Source: Actinomycetota bacterium (lineage in GTDB: Bacteria; Actinomycetota; Thermoleophilia; Gaiellales; Gaiellaceae). Taken from it: a stretch of DNA of 6,926 nt. The stretch lies in contig JACCZA010000336.1 in assembly GCA_013696185.1 (NCBI GenBank), forward strand, positions 1-6,926, written 5' to 3'. How positions within the stretch are numbered: position 1 is the stretch's first letter; each line of letters starts with the position of its first letter. The notes under the pieces are model-generated. The model was not told the origin of the DNA. It did no database searches and saw only the letters and a list, made by a program, of their open reading frames with translations. The translations under genes and the position numbers were made by a program. Shown in pieces: positions 1-6,190 of the stretch.

Positions 1-1424
1 CGCCACAGCTCGAGCACGAGGGCGCCGCGGGAGCGAAGGGACGCGTCCACCCGCCGCCCGGGCGGCACGTAGACCTTGTAGGCGTCCCTCGGGTCCTCGA
101 CGGTGTCGAGGCGCGCGGAGATCGCCGCCCGCAGCGACGCGGGCGCGGTCAGCGGCTGCCTGCCGGGCTCGAGCAGCCCGCCCGGGCGCACGTGGTCGAT
201 GTCGTCGTTCGGCTCGAGCGGGTCCGCCGGCGGCGCGGGGGCGGAGAGCGCGTGCGGCAGGTCGAGGAGGCCGAAGCCGGAGGCCGGGTCACGGCCGCTC
301 GGCCCGAGGTCGCGCGCGGAGCGGCGGAGCAGCTCGGCGACCTGCGTGGCGTCGAGCTGCTGTCGCTGCGTCCAGAGCCACGCGGCGGCGCCGGCGACGA
401 TGGGAGCCGAGAAGCTCGTGCCGTTGGCCGAGACGTAGCCGTCGGGTGCATAGGAGAGCGGCACGGCGACGGGGATCTCCTCGCCCGGGGCTGCGAGGTC
501 GGTGCCGGCGTCGCGGGTCGAGAACCCGCTGACGCGATCGAGCGGATCGGTCGAGGCGACCGTGAGCACGTGCGGCAGATCGGCAGGGAAGTTGCGCGGG
601 TTGCCGTTTCGCCCATCGTTGCCCGCTGCGGCGACGACGAGCGACCCGCGGGCGACCGCGAGCAGGATCGCCTCCTCCTCGAAGCGGCTCCTGCTGCGAC
701 CGCCGAGGCTGAGGTTGATCACGCCGGTTCCGAGCGCACTCGCCGCGTCGATCCCCTCGATCACGTCGCGCGAGCTGAACAACCCGCTCGGGCTCGCGTC
801 CCAGCTGCGCAGGCGAGCCCGCGGGTAGATGCCGACCACCCCGAGGCCGTTCGAAGGAGCCGCGAGGATCGAGGCGACCGCCGTGCCGTGGAACTCGCGC
901 CCGCCCGCGACCGTCTGCGCGTTGAGCGCCTGCGTGTCGGGGCGCCCGGCGAACTCCGGGTGCTCGAGGTCGAGGCCCGAGTCGATCACGGTGACCGGCA
1001 CGCCGGGACCCGGCGGCTCCACCCGGTCGGCGCCCACACGGGCGAGCCAGTGCTGCTCGACGAGGAGCGGGTCGGCGCCCGGCCCGGTGCCGCCGCGAGA
1101 CCGGGGTCGCTCGGGCTCGAACTCACCGAGCGCGCCGGCGAGCGCGAGCCTCGGCACGAGCAGCCGGGCCCGCGTGCTCGGCACGTGCCAGAGCCGCAGG
1201 CCGCGCGACACGGGCACGCCCCCGGCGGCACGCACCTGTCGGAGAGCCTCGCGCCCCGCACCGCGCCGGAGCTGCACGAGCGTGCCGGGGGAGCGTCCGA
1301 GCGAGTCGAGCTCGCGCGGGATCAAGGGCGCCCCGCGGCCGGCCGCGCCCGCGGGGGGAGCCGTAACGACGATCAGCCCGGCGGCGAGGAGCGCGGCCCC
1401 GCACCGCGATGCGAAGACCCTCAC
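1..1424 (-). CDS. Secreted subtilisin-like serine protease (S8), 3' end beyond window
   Basis: Exported subtilisin-family endopeptidase, read in full from a GTG start at 1424 to the window edge without a stop (474 codons visible). Residues 1-27 form a signal peptide: Arg near the N-terminus, a hydrophobic AALLAAGLIVV core and an AGA cleavage site. Residues about 30-125 look like a propeptide. The catalytic triad is visible: Asp148 in VIDSGLDLEHPEF, His179 in EFHGTAVASI and Ser337 in GTSFSAPIVAG. Asn269 in AAAGNDG is the oxyanion residue. After about residue 400 an EPNDD motif and DAYKVYVPPG (around D447) resemble a bacterial pre-peptidase C-terminal (PPC) domain, which is cut by the edge. The start overlaps the kinase stop by 4 bases (GTGA), and no Shine-Dalgarno is seen, so translation is probably coupled to the kinase. 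Family assignment is firm; substrate is unknown. Confidence 0.93.
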   Translation of the reverse strand, partial: MRVFASRCGAALLAAGLIVVTAPPAGAAGRGAPLIPRELDSLGRSPGTLVQLRRGAGREALRQVRAAGGVPVSRGLRLWHVPSTRARLLVPRLALAGALGEFEPERPRSRGGTGPGADPLLVEQHWLARVGADRVEPPGPGVPVTVIDSGLDLEHPEFAGRPDTQALNAQTVAGGREFHGTAVASILAAPSNGLGVVGIYPRARLRSWDASPSGLFSSRDVIEGIDAASALGTGVINLSLGGRSRSRFEEEAILLAVARGSLVVAAAGNDGRNGNPRNFPADLPHVLTVASTDPLDRVSGFSTRDAGTDLAAPGEEIPVAVPLSYAPDGYVSANGTSFSAPIVAGAAAWLWTQRQQLDATQVAELLRRSARDLGPSGRDPASGFGLLDLPHALSAPAPPADPLEPNDDIDHVRPGGLLEPGRQPLTAPASLRAAISARLDTVEDPRDAYKVYVPPGRRVDASLRSRGALVLELW

Positions 1425-2356
1425 GAGCCCGGGAAGATACAGCGGATCTCGAGGCCCCGCCCGCGCGCGCCGCGCGCCTCGACGGTTCCACCGGCCGACG
1501 AGACGACGTGCTTCACGATCGCGAGGCCGAGGCCGGTACCGCGGGAGGCGCGCACCCGGTCCGAGCGGTAGAAGCGCTCGAACAGCCGCGCGATGTCGAC
1601 CTCGAGCACCCCGGCGCCGTCGTCGGAGGCCGTGAGGACGACGGCACCTCCCTCCTGCCGCACGGCGAAGGCGAACGTCGAGCCGGGCCCGGCGTAGCGG
1701 ATCGCGTTCTCGGCGAGGTTCTTGGCGACCATCCTCAGCATGCGCGGGCGGAGCACAAGCTCGACGGCGGGGTCGCCCGAGACCCGGAGCGCGACGTCCG
1801 CCCGCACGGCGGACTCCTCGAGCTCGCCGCGCACCTCCTCGAGGACGGGCAGCACCGGCGTGCGGCTGAGCGCGACGACGACACGTCCCGTCTCGAGCTC
1901 GCTGAGGAAGAGGACGTCGTCGATCAACTCGCGGATCTGCTCGACCTCGCCGTGGGCCAGCTCGACGAGCCGGGTCGCATCCTCGCCCGGGAGGAGCGCC
2001 GTCTCGAGCAGCACGAGCAGGCGGGCGAGCGGCGTGCGCAGCTCGTGCGAGACCGCGGCGGTGAACCCCGACCGGAGCTCCTCGTAGGCCGCGAGATCGC
2101 CGGGCGCGCTCAGGTAGACGAGCCGCTCGCGCCGCCCGCCGACCTCGTAGGGGATCTCCAGAGGGACGAGCCCCTCCGCTCCGGTCAGGAGCTCCGGCGG
2201 CAGCCTGGCGCCCTCCCGCAACCCCTCGAGCGACTCGCGCGCCCGCTTGCTCGCTGCGACGACGGTGTCCGAGGCGTCGAGCACGACGACCATCTCGCGG
2301 CTCTCCTCGACGAGAAGGCGACCGCGAGCTGCCTCGAGCTCGGCCTGGGTCGGCAT
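1421..2356 (-). CDS. Soluble PAS-type sensor histidine kinase
   Basis: Two-component histidine kinase of 311 residues. Residues about 18-95 look like a short, degenerate PAS domain (VVVLDASDTVVAASKRA). HisKA follows with the H-box SHELRTPL, phospho-acceptor His104. The ATPase domain has the N-box NLAENAIRYA (N213, N217), G1 box DDGAGV (D245-G249), F-box LFERFYRSD and G2 box GTGLGLAIVKH (G273-G277). It resembles the SenX3/PhoR group, but no transmembrane segment is visible, so the sensor is probably cytoplasmic. The ATG at 2356 was chosen because the conserved PAS begins soon after it. A GGAGG abuts the ATG with no spacer, which is too close to work as a normal Shine-Dalgarno. An extended -10-like TGTTACAAC lies 8 bases upstream, so the message may be near-leaderless. 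It is divergent from the regulator gene, its likely partner, and overlaps the protease. Confidence 0.93.
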   Translation of the reverse strand: MPTQAELEAARGRLLVEESREMVVVLDASDTVVAASKRARESLEGLREGARLPPELLTGAEGLVPLEIPYEVGGRRERLVYLSAPGDLAAYEELRSGFTAAVSHELRTPLARLLVLLETALLPGEDATRLVELAHGEVEQIRELIDDVLFLSELETGRVVVALSRTPVLPVLEEVRGELEESAVRADVALRVSGDPAVELVLRPRMLRMVAKNLAENAIRYAGPGSTFAFAVRQEGGAVVLTASDDGAGVLEVDIARLFERFYRSDRVRASRGTGLGLAIVKHVVSSAGGTVEARGARGRGLEIRCIFPGS

Positions 2357-2364
2357 CCTCCGCC

Positions 2365-2373
2365 GTTGTAACA
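2365..2373 (-). promoter_or_regulatory. Candidate extended -10 of the kinase gene
   Basis: The minus strand reads TGTTACAAC: a TGn extension followed by TACAAC, 4/6 to TATAAT, ending 8 bases before the kinase ATG. Initiation at the usual distance would fall on or next to the start codon. The last base is C rather than T, and no -35 is recognisable, so the call is tentative. Confidence 0.35.
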
Positions 2374-2395
2374 GAGCTCCCGCGCGGCGGCGGCC

Positions 2396-2439
2396 GTTCA
2401 CCGGACGGACACCAGCCGGCAACCAGGCGTCGACCCACC
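2396..2439 (+). promoter_or_regulatory. Four tandem 11-bp direct repeats, candidate regulator operator (PHO-box-like)
   Basis: Four contiguous 11-base units occupy the kinase-regulator gap: GTTCACCGGAC (2396), GGACACCAGCC (2407), GGCAACCAGGC (2418) and GTCGACCCACC (2429). All have G at position 1, T or G at position 2, ACC at positions 5-7 and C at position 11. The ACC cores sit exactly 11 bases apart, one helical turn, which is the geometry used by PhoB/OmpR-family dimers bound in tandem. The first unit begins GTTCACC, as in the actinobacterial PhoP PHO-box repeat. The flanking 11-mers on either side do not fit. Its position between divergent promoters suggests that the regulator encoded at 2471 controls both operons. 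Confidence 0.6.
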
Positions 2440-2456
2440 CGCGCCGACCGAGGCTG

Positions 2457-2462
2457 CAAGAT
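2457..2462 (+). promoter_or_regulatory. Possible weak -10 of the response regulator gene
   Basis: CAAGAT matches 3/6 of TATAAT, including the important second A and last T. It ends 8 bases before the GTG at 2471, so initiation there would give a leaderless message. It lies 17 bases downstream of the direct repeats and has no visible -35, as expected for a promoter that needs an activator. Weak on sequence alone. Confidence 0.25.
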
Positions 2463-2470
2463 GTCTCCGA

Positions 2471-3166
2471 GTGGCGAAGGTCTTGATCATCGAGGACGAC
2501 GACGTGATCGCCCAGGGCATGGCGCGGCACCTGACGGCCGCGGGCTTCGATCCGCTCGGCGTCTCGAACGGGGAGGCCGGGCTCGCGCGCCTGCGCTACG
2601 AGCGACCGGACGTCTGCGTGCTCGACCTGATGCTGCCGGGTGCCGACGGCTGGAAGCTGATCGAGACGGCGCGGAGCGAGGGCATCGGCACGCCGATCGT
2701 CGTCGTCAGCGCCCGCGGCACCGAGCACGACCGCGTGCACGCGCTGGAGATCGGCGCCGACGACTACCTCGTCAAGCCCTTCTCGATGAAGGAGCTCGTC
2801 GCACGCGTCGGCGCGGCGGCGCGGCGCGGGACCCGCGCGCAGGAGCCCGCGCGGGGCGAGCCGCTCGAGATCGAGGAGCTCCGCCTCGACACGGGCAACG
2901 TCCAAGCCTACCTCGACGGTGAGAGCGCCCAGCTGACGCCGACGGAGTTCCGCCTCCTCTACGCGCTCGCGCTCGAGCGGGGGCGCGTGCTCACCCGCGA
3001 CGAGCTGCTGCAGAAGGTCTGGGGTCGGCGGGCGACCCACCGCGACCGCACCGTCGACGTGTTCGTCCGCAAGCTGCGCGAGAAGATCGACCAGCGCGCC
3101 TCCGCCCACAGCTTCATCCAGACGCGCTACGGCGTGGGCTACAAGCTCGATCCCGTCCCGAAGTAG
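2471..3166 (+). CDS. OmpR/PhoB-family response regulator (RegX3-like)
   Basis: DNA-binding response regulator of 231 residues, normal for the family. The receiver domain (about 3-118) has acidic residues D10/D11, phospho-acceptor Asp52 in CVLDLMLPGADG, Ser80 at the switch position and Lys102 in YLVKPFS. The C-terminal winged helix (about 135-228) has LTPTEFRLL, the recognition helix DRTVDVFVRKLREKI and the wing TRYGVGYKL. The GTG at 2471 begins the first receiver strand (AKVLIIEDD). The ATG at 2461 is in another frame. No Shine-Dalgarno precedes the GTG. The gene is divergent from the histidine kinase, which is its probable phosphodonor, and 20 bases upstream of arsC, so the two are probably co-transcribed. 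The PHO-box-like repeats upstream suggest autoregulation and a phosphate-type signal; the signal is inference. Confidence 0.94.
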   Translation: MAKVLIIEDDDVIAQGMARHLTAAGFDPLGVSNGEAGLARLRYERPDVCVLDLMLPGADGWKLIETARSEGIGTPIVVVSARGTEHDRVHALEIGADDYLVKPFSMKELVARVGAAARRGTRAQEPARGEPLEIEELRLDTGNVQAYLDGESAQLTPTEFRLLYALALERGRVLTRDELLQKVWGRRATHRDRTVDVFVRKLREKIDQRASAHSFIQTRYGVGYKLDPVPK

Positions 3167-3173
3167 CTACCCG

Positions 3174-3180
3174 AAGGGAG
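3174..3180 (+). promoter_or_regulatory. Strong ribosome binding site of arsC
   Basis: AAGGGAG lies 6 bases before the GTG at 3187, in the 20-base gap after the regulator stop. It fixes the arsC start. It is also the only well-spaced Shine-Dalgarno at a confidently called start in the window, as expected for a gene inside an operon. Confidence 0.8.
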
Positions 3181-3186
3181 ACGCTC

Positions 3187-3840
3187 GTGGCACTCGAGCT
3201 CGATCCCGCGACCAGGGGTCACCTCGACAAGGCAGTCCAGAACCTCGCCGCGGAGTTCCGCGGCATCTTCTCGCGAGAGACGATCGACCGCTTCGTGGGC
3301 GAGTCGTTCGAGCGGCTCGAGGGCGCGCGGATCGCCGACTTCCTGCCGGTCCTCGTCTACCGCTTCTCGCGTGAGCGGCTGCTCGCGCTCGGCCAGGCGG
3401 AGGGCTCGATCGCCAAGCACGTGCCCGAGGTGCTCTTCGTCTGCGTCCACAACGCCGGGCGCAGCCAGATGGCCGCCGCGCTCCTCGACAACAGGGCCAA
3501 GGGCCGCGTCCACGTCCGCTCGGCCGGCAGCGCCCCCGCGGGCACCGTCAACGCCGCTGTCGTCAATGCCGTCGAGGAGCTCGGGATCGACATGGGCCAG
3601 GAGTTCCCGAAGCCGCTGACCGACGAGTTCGTCCAGGCAGCGGACGTCGTGATCACGATGGGCTGCGGCGATGCCTGCCCGATCTACCCGGGGAAGCGCT
3701 ACGAGGACTGGGAGATCGACGACCCCGCGGGCAAGAGCCTCGAGGAGGTGCGGCCGATCCGCGACGAGGTGGACGAGCGCATCTGCGCGCTCCTCGGCGA
3801 GCTCGTGTCGACGCGAGAGCCGGCGGGCGCCGAGGCGTAG
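3187..3840 (+). CDS. arsC: ArsC-type arsenate reductase (LMW-PTP fold) with N-terminal helical domain
   Basis: Cytoplasmic reductase of arsenate to arsenite, 217 residues. Residues 1-78 form a helical domain (three-helix-bundle type) found fused to many actinobacterial ArsC/phosphatase-like proteins. Residues 80-205 are the LMW protein-tyrosine-phosphatase fold. The CX5R loop is CVHNAGRS, nucleophile Cys86 and Arg92, followed by RSAGSAPAG. Further Cys160 and Cys164 lie in TMGCGDACPIYPG, and DDPAG (178-182) supplies the general-acid Asp. Actinobacterial relatives use mycothiol/mycoredoxin; the extra cysteines also allow a thioredoxin-type relay, which cannot be decided here. A strong Shine-Dalgarno lies upstream. 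It is the second gene after the regulator. No arsenite exporter or ArsR is in the window, so export must be encoded elsewhere, or the enzyme may be a phosphatase. The stop is 4 bases from the convergent thiolase stop. Confidence 0.88.
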   Translation: MALELDPATRGHLDKAVQNLAAEFRGIFSRETIDRFVGESFERLEGARIADFLPVLVYRFSRERLLALGQAEGSIAKHVPEVLFVCVHNAGRSQMAAALLDNRAKGRVHVRSAGSAPAGTVNAAVVNAVEELGIDMGQEFPKPLTDEFVQAADVVITMGCGDACPIYPGKRYEDWEIDDPAGKSLEEVRPIRDEVDERICALLGELVSTREPAGAEA

Positions 3841-3844
3841 AGGA

Positions 3845-4996
3845 CTACACCTCGATCAGGAGCGCGTCGCCCTGCCCGCCGCCCGAGCAGATCGCCGCGA
3901 GGCCGAGCCCGCCGCCGTTTCGGCGCAGCTCGTAGATCATCGTGCCGAGGATGCGCGCGCCCGAGGCGCCGATGGGATGGCCGAGCGCGACCGCCCCCCC
4001 GTTCACGTTCACCTGCTCGGGATCGGCACCGAGCAGCGCCGTCGAGTGCAGCGCGACCGACGAGAAGGCCTCGTTCAGCTCGACGCGCCGGACGTCGCCG
4101 ATGCGCTTGCCGGCCTTCTCGAGCGCGAGTGCGCCCGCTCTGGCGGGCGTGCGGGCGAGGTAGGCGAAGTCGTCGGCGACGGCAGCCTGCGACACGATCG
4201 TGGCGAGCACGGGCAGTCCCCTGCGGCGGGCGAACTCCTCGCTGGTGACGATCACCGAGCCCGCGCCGTCGTTCACCCCCGGGGCATTGCCGGCCGTCGT
4301 CGTCCCCTCGGGGTCGAACACGGGCTTCAGCTTCGCCAGCTGCTCGATCGAGGTGTCCCGACGCGGCCCCTCGTCCACGGCGAAGTCGCCGACGGGGACG
4401 ATCTCCTCGGCGAAGCGCCCCTCGTCGATCGCCCTCACGGCCCGCTCGTGCGAGCGGAGCGCCCAGAGGTCCTGATCCTCGCGGGCGATCCCGAGCTCGC
4501 GCGCCACGAAGGAGGCCTGCTGCACCATGTGGCGCTCGTCGAAGGTCGACGTCAGCCCGTCGTGGGTCATCATGTCGATCAGGGCCCCGTCGCCGAGCCG
4601 GTAGCCGAAGCGGGCCCGCTGGAGCAGGTAGGGCGCGTTCGTCATCGACTCCATGCCGCCGGTCACGATCACCTCGTGGTCGCCCGCCCGGATCATCTGG
4701 TCGGCGATCTCGACGGCTCGGATCGACGACGCGCAGACCTTGTTGATCGTGTCGGCGCCGACCTCCTTCGGGAGGCCCGCACCGATCGCAGCCTGGCGGG
4801 CCGGGGCCTGGCCCGCGCCGCCCTGGAGCACCTGACCCATGATGGCGTACTCGACCTCGCCCGGCTCGAGGCCGGCGCGCTCGAGCGCCGCCCGGATCGC
4901 CACCGCCCCGAGCTCGGTCGCCGAGTGCTTGGCGAGCGCCCCGCCGAGCTTGCCGAACGGCGTCCGGACCGCCGAGACGATGACCGATCGCGCCAC
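3845..4996 (-). CDS. Acetyl-CoA C-acetyltransferase (thiolase)
   Basis: Thiolase of 383 residues, a normal length, which condenses two acetyl-CoA to acetoacetyl-CoA or runs the reverse cleavage. The nucleophile is Cys88 in INKVCASSIRA. GGMESMTNAPYLL (113-125) matches biosynthetic/degradative acetoacetyl-CoA thiolases (AtoB/ThlA/PhaA type). The other catalytic residues are Asn308 in ELNEAFSS, His340 in NGGAVALGHPIGASGAR and Cys370 in AAICSGGGQGDA. The GTG at 4996 begins the conserved ARSVIVSAVRTPFGK strand. A GGAGG lies 12 bases upstream, rather far, while a TAGGCT -10 ends 6 bases upstream, so a leaderless message is more likely. It is divergent from a second thiolase across 36 bases and convergent with arsC. 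Direction in vivo (ketone-body, butanoate or polyhydroxyalkanoate route) cannot be told from the sequence. Confidence 0.93.
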   Translation of the reverse strand: MARSVIVSAVRTPFGKLGGALAKHSATELGAVAIRAALERAGLEPGEVEYAIMGQVLQGGAGQAPARQAAIGAGLPKEVGADTINKVCASSIRAVEIADQMIRAGDHEVIVTGGMESMTNAPYLLQRARFGYRLGDGALIDMMTHDGLTSTFDERHMVQQASFVARELGIAREDQDLWALRSHERAVRAIDEGRFAEEIVPVGDFAVDEGPRRDTSIEQLAKLKPVFDPEGTTTAGNAPGVNDGAGSVIVTSEEFARRRGLPVLATIVSQAAVADDFAYLARTPARAGALALEKAGKRIGDVRRVELNEAFSSVALHSTALLGADPEQVNVNGGAVALGHPIGASGARILGTMIYELRRNGGGLGLAAICSGGGQGDALLIEV

Positions 4997-5002
4997 GAAG
5001 TC

Positions 5003-5008
5003 AGCCTA
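5003..5008 (-). promoter_or_regulatory. -10 box of acetyl-CoA acetyltransferase gene (leaderless)
   Basis: The minus strand reads TAGGCT, a TANNNT match, ending 6 bases before the GTG at 4996. Initiation about 7 bases downstream would start at the GTG itself. No -35 is recognisable. Confidence 0.55.
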
Positions 5009-5019
5009 CCTCCGTCGCG

Positions 5020-5025
5020 TAGACT
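5020..5025 (+). promoter_or_regulatory. -10 box of FadA-like thiolase gene (leaderless)
   Basis: TAGACT matches TANNNT and ends 7 bases before the ATG at 5033, with no Shine-Dalgarno between them. This supports the ATG at 5033 as the start and a leaderless message. It faces away from the TAGGCT on the other strand. Confidence 0.6.
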
Positions 5026-5032
5026 GGCCGGG

Positions 5033-6190
5033 ATGCCCGCCCGGGAGTCGGATGCCCTGATCATCGACGCCGTGCGCAGCCCGATCGGCAAGCGCAACGG
5101 GACGCTCTCGAAGATCCGCGGCGACGAGCTCGCCGCCCAGGTCCTGAACGGGCTGCTCGAGCGCCACGACGTCGATCCCGCCGAGGTCGAGGACGTCCAG
5201 CTCGGCTGCGTGACGCAGATCGACGAGCAGGCCTGGAACATCGGCCGCAACGTGCCCCTCACCGCGGGCTGGCCCGAGTCGGTTGCCGGCACGACCGTCG
5301 ACCGGCAGTGCGGCTCCTCGATGCAGACGAGCTTCAACGCCGCGACTGCAGTCTGGTCGGGGCAGCTCGACCTCGTGGTCTCGGGCGGTGTCGAGATGAT
5401 GTCGCGCGTCCCGATGGGCTCGAACAACGGGAGCATGTCCGACCGGGTGCACGAGCGCTGGCAGATCGTCCCCCAGGGCATCTCGGCGGAGGTGATCGCG
5501 GAGCGCTGGAACCTCTCGCGCGAGGAGCTCGATCGCTACTCGCTGCAGTCGCACGAGCGCGCCGCGCGCGCGATGGACGAGGGCCGCTTCGCGCGCGAGA
5601 TCGTGCCGATCGACCTGACGAACCCGCACGTGGGCGTGGTCTTCGACACGGACGAGGCGGTCCGGCGCGAGTCGACGCTCGAGCGGATGGCCGATCTGAA
5701 GCCCGCCTTCGTCGAGGGCGGCAAGGTCACGGCGGGGAACTCGAGCTCGATCGTCGACGGGGCCGCCGGCGTGTTGATCGCCTCCGAGCGGAAGGCGAAG
5801 GAGCTCGGGCTCGAGCCGCGCGCCCGCTTCCTCTCCTTCGGCGTCGTCGGCGTCGATCCGCACGTGATGCTGCACGGCAACCCGCAGGCGTGCGAGCGAG
5901 CGCTCGCCCGTGCGGGGCTCGCCTGGGACGACATGGACGTCATCGAGGTCAACGAGGCCTTCGCCTCGGTCGTGCTCCAGTTCGTGCGGGACACCGGCCT
6001 CGAGGACCGCATGGAGGACGTCAACCCGAACGGCGGCGGGATCTCGCTGGGCCACCCGCTCGGCGCCACCGGCGCGCGCATCACTGCCACGCTGGTGAAC
6101 GAGCTCGACCGGCGGCAGGCCCGCTACGGCATCGCCTGCATGTGCATCGGCTTCGGCCAGGCGATCGCGGCAGTGATCGAGCGCGTCTAG
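5033..6190 (+). CDS. FadA-like thiolase (acetyl-CoA C-acyltransferase)
   Basis: Thiolase of 385 residues, probably cleaving 3-ketoacyl-CoA with CoA in fatty-acid or sterol-type side-chain beta-oxidation. Nucleophile Cys93 lies in VDRQCGSSMQTS, a form common in actinobacterial FadA5/FadA6-like enzymes. GGVEMMSRVPMGS (118-130) fits the degradative group. Asn308 is in EVNEAF, His341 in NPNGGGISLGHPLGATGAR and the second Cys371 in CMCIGFGQ. The usual CxGGGQG motif is altered here to CIGFGQA. The ATG at 5033 starts the conserved ALIIDAVRSPIGKRNG strand. The frame is open far upstream, but that extension is antisense to the neighbouring thiolase and has no thiolase sequence. It is divergent from the acetyl-CoA acetyltransferase, and its stop shares CTAG with the convergent small gene. 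A copy of its last 93 residues recurs at 6609-6890. Confidence 0.93.
   Translation: MPARESDALIIDAVRSPIGKRNGTLSKIRGDELAAQVLNGLLERHDVDPAEVEDVQLGCVTQIDEQAWNIGRNVPLTAGWPESVAGTTVDRQCGSSMQTSFNAATAVWSGQLDLVVSGGVEMMSRVPMGSNNGSMSDRVHERWQIVPQGISAEVIAERWNLSREELDRYSLQSHERAARAMDEGRFAREIVPIDLTNPHVGVVFDTDEAVRRESTLERMADLKPAFVEGGKVTAGNSSSIVDGAAGVLIASERKAKELGLEPRARFLSFGVVGVDPHVMLHGNPQACERALARAGLAWDDMDVIEVNEAFASVVLQFVRDTGLEDRMEDVNPNGGGISLGHPLGATGARITATLVNELDRRQARYGIACMCIGFGQAIAAVIERV
5909..6190 (+). repeat. Direct repeat copy A: thiolase C-terminal coding segment
   Basis: This 282-base segment aligns without gaps to 6609-6890 at an offset of exactly 700 bases. I counted 53 differing bases (about 81% identity), mostly at third codon positions. 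It encodes residues 293-385 of the intact thiolase. Confidence 0.9.

Larger units (their letters stand above)
5002..5026. repeat. Inverted repeat containing both thiolase -10 boxes
   Basis: Arms CAGCCTAC (5002-5009) and GTAGACTG (5019-5026) are complementary at 7/8 positions around a 9-base centre. They fill most of the 36-base gap between the divergent thiolases. The arms are the two opposing -10 boxes plus flanking bases, so the symmetry may simply reflect paired promoters. It could also be a dimeric operator that closes both. Confidence 0.5.

Noticed and set aside
192..1571. Long plus-strand open frame opposite the protease
   Set aside because: Low-complexity Arg/Ala/Gly-rich product with no family motif. 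The minus strand there encodes a complete catalytic triad in one frame, so this is a high-GC shadow.
2461..2922. Plus-strand frame from the ATG at 2461
   Set aside because: It is out of frame with the response regulator and gives an Arg/Ala/Gly-rich product; the regulator frame has all receiver motifs.
2357..3109. N-terminal extension of the histidine kinase frame to 3109
   Set aside because: It would run antisense through most of the response regulator and across the repeat region. The added sequence has no kinase or sensor features.
4997..5016. GGAGG upstream of the acetyl-CoA acetyltransferase GTG as its ribosome binding site
   Set aside because: The 12-base spacing is long, and a TANNNT box lies between it and the start. 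If that box is used, the GGAGG is not in the message. Not fully excluded.
3671..5032. N-terminal extension of the FadA-like thiolase frame
   Set aside because: The stretch before 5033 is antisense to arsC's end and the other thiolase. Family similarity begins at the ATG at 5033, which has a -10 box beside it.
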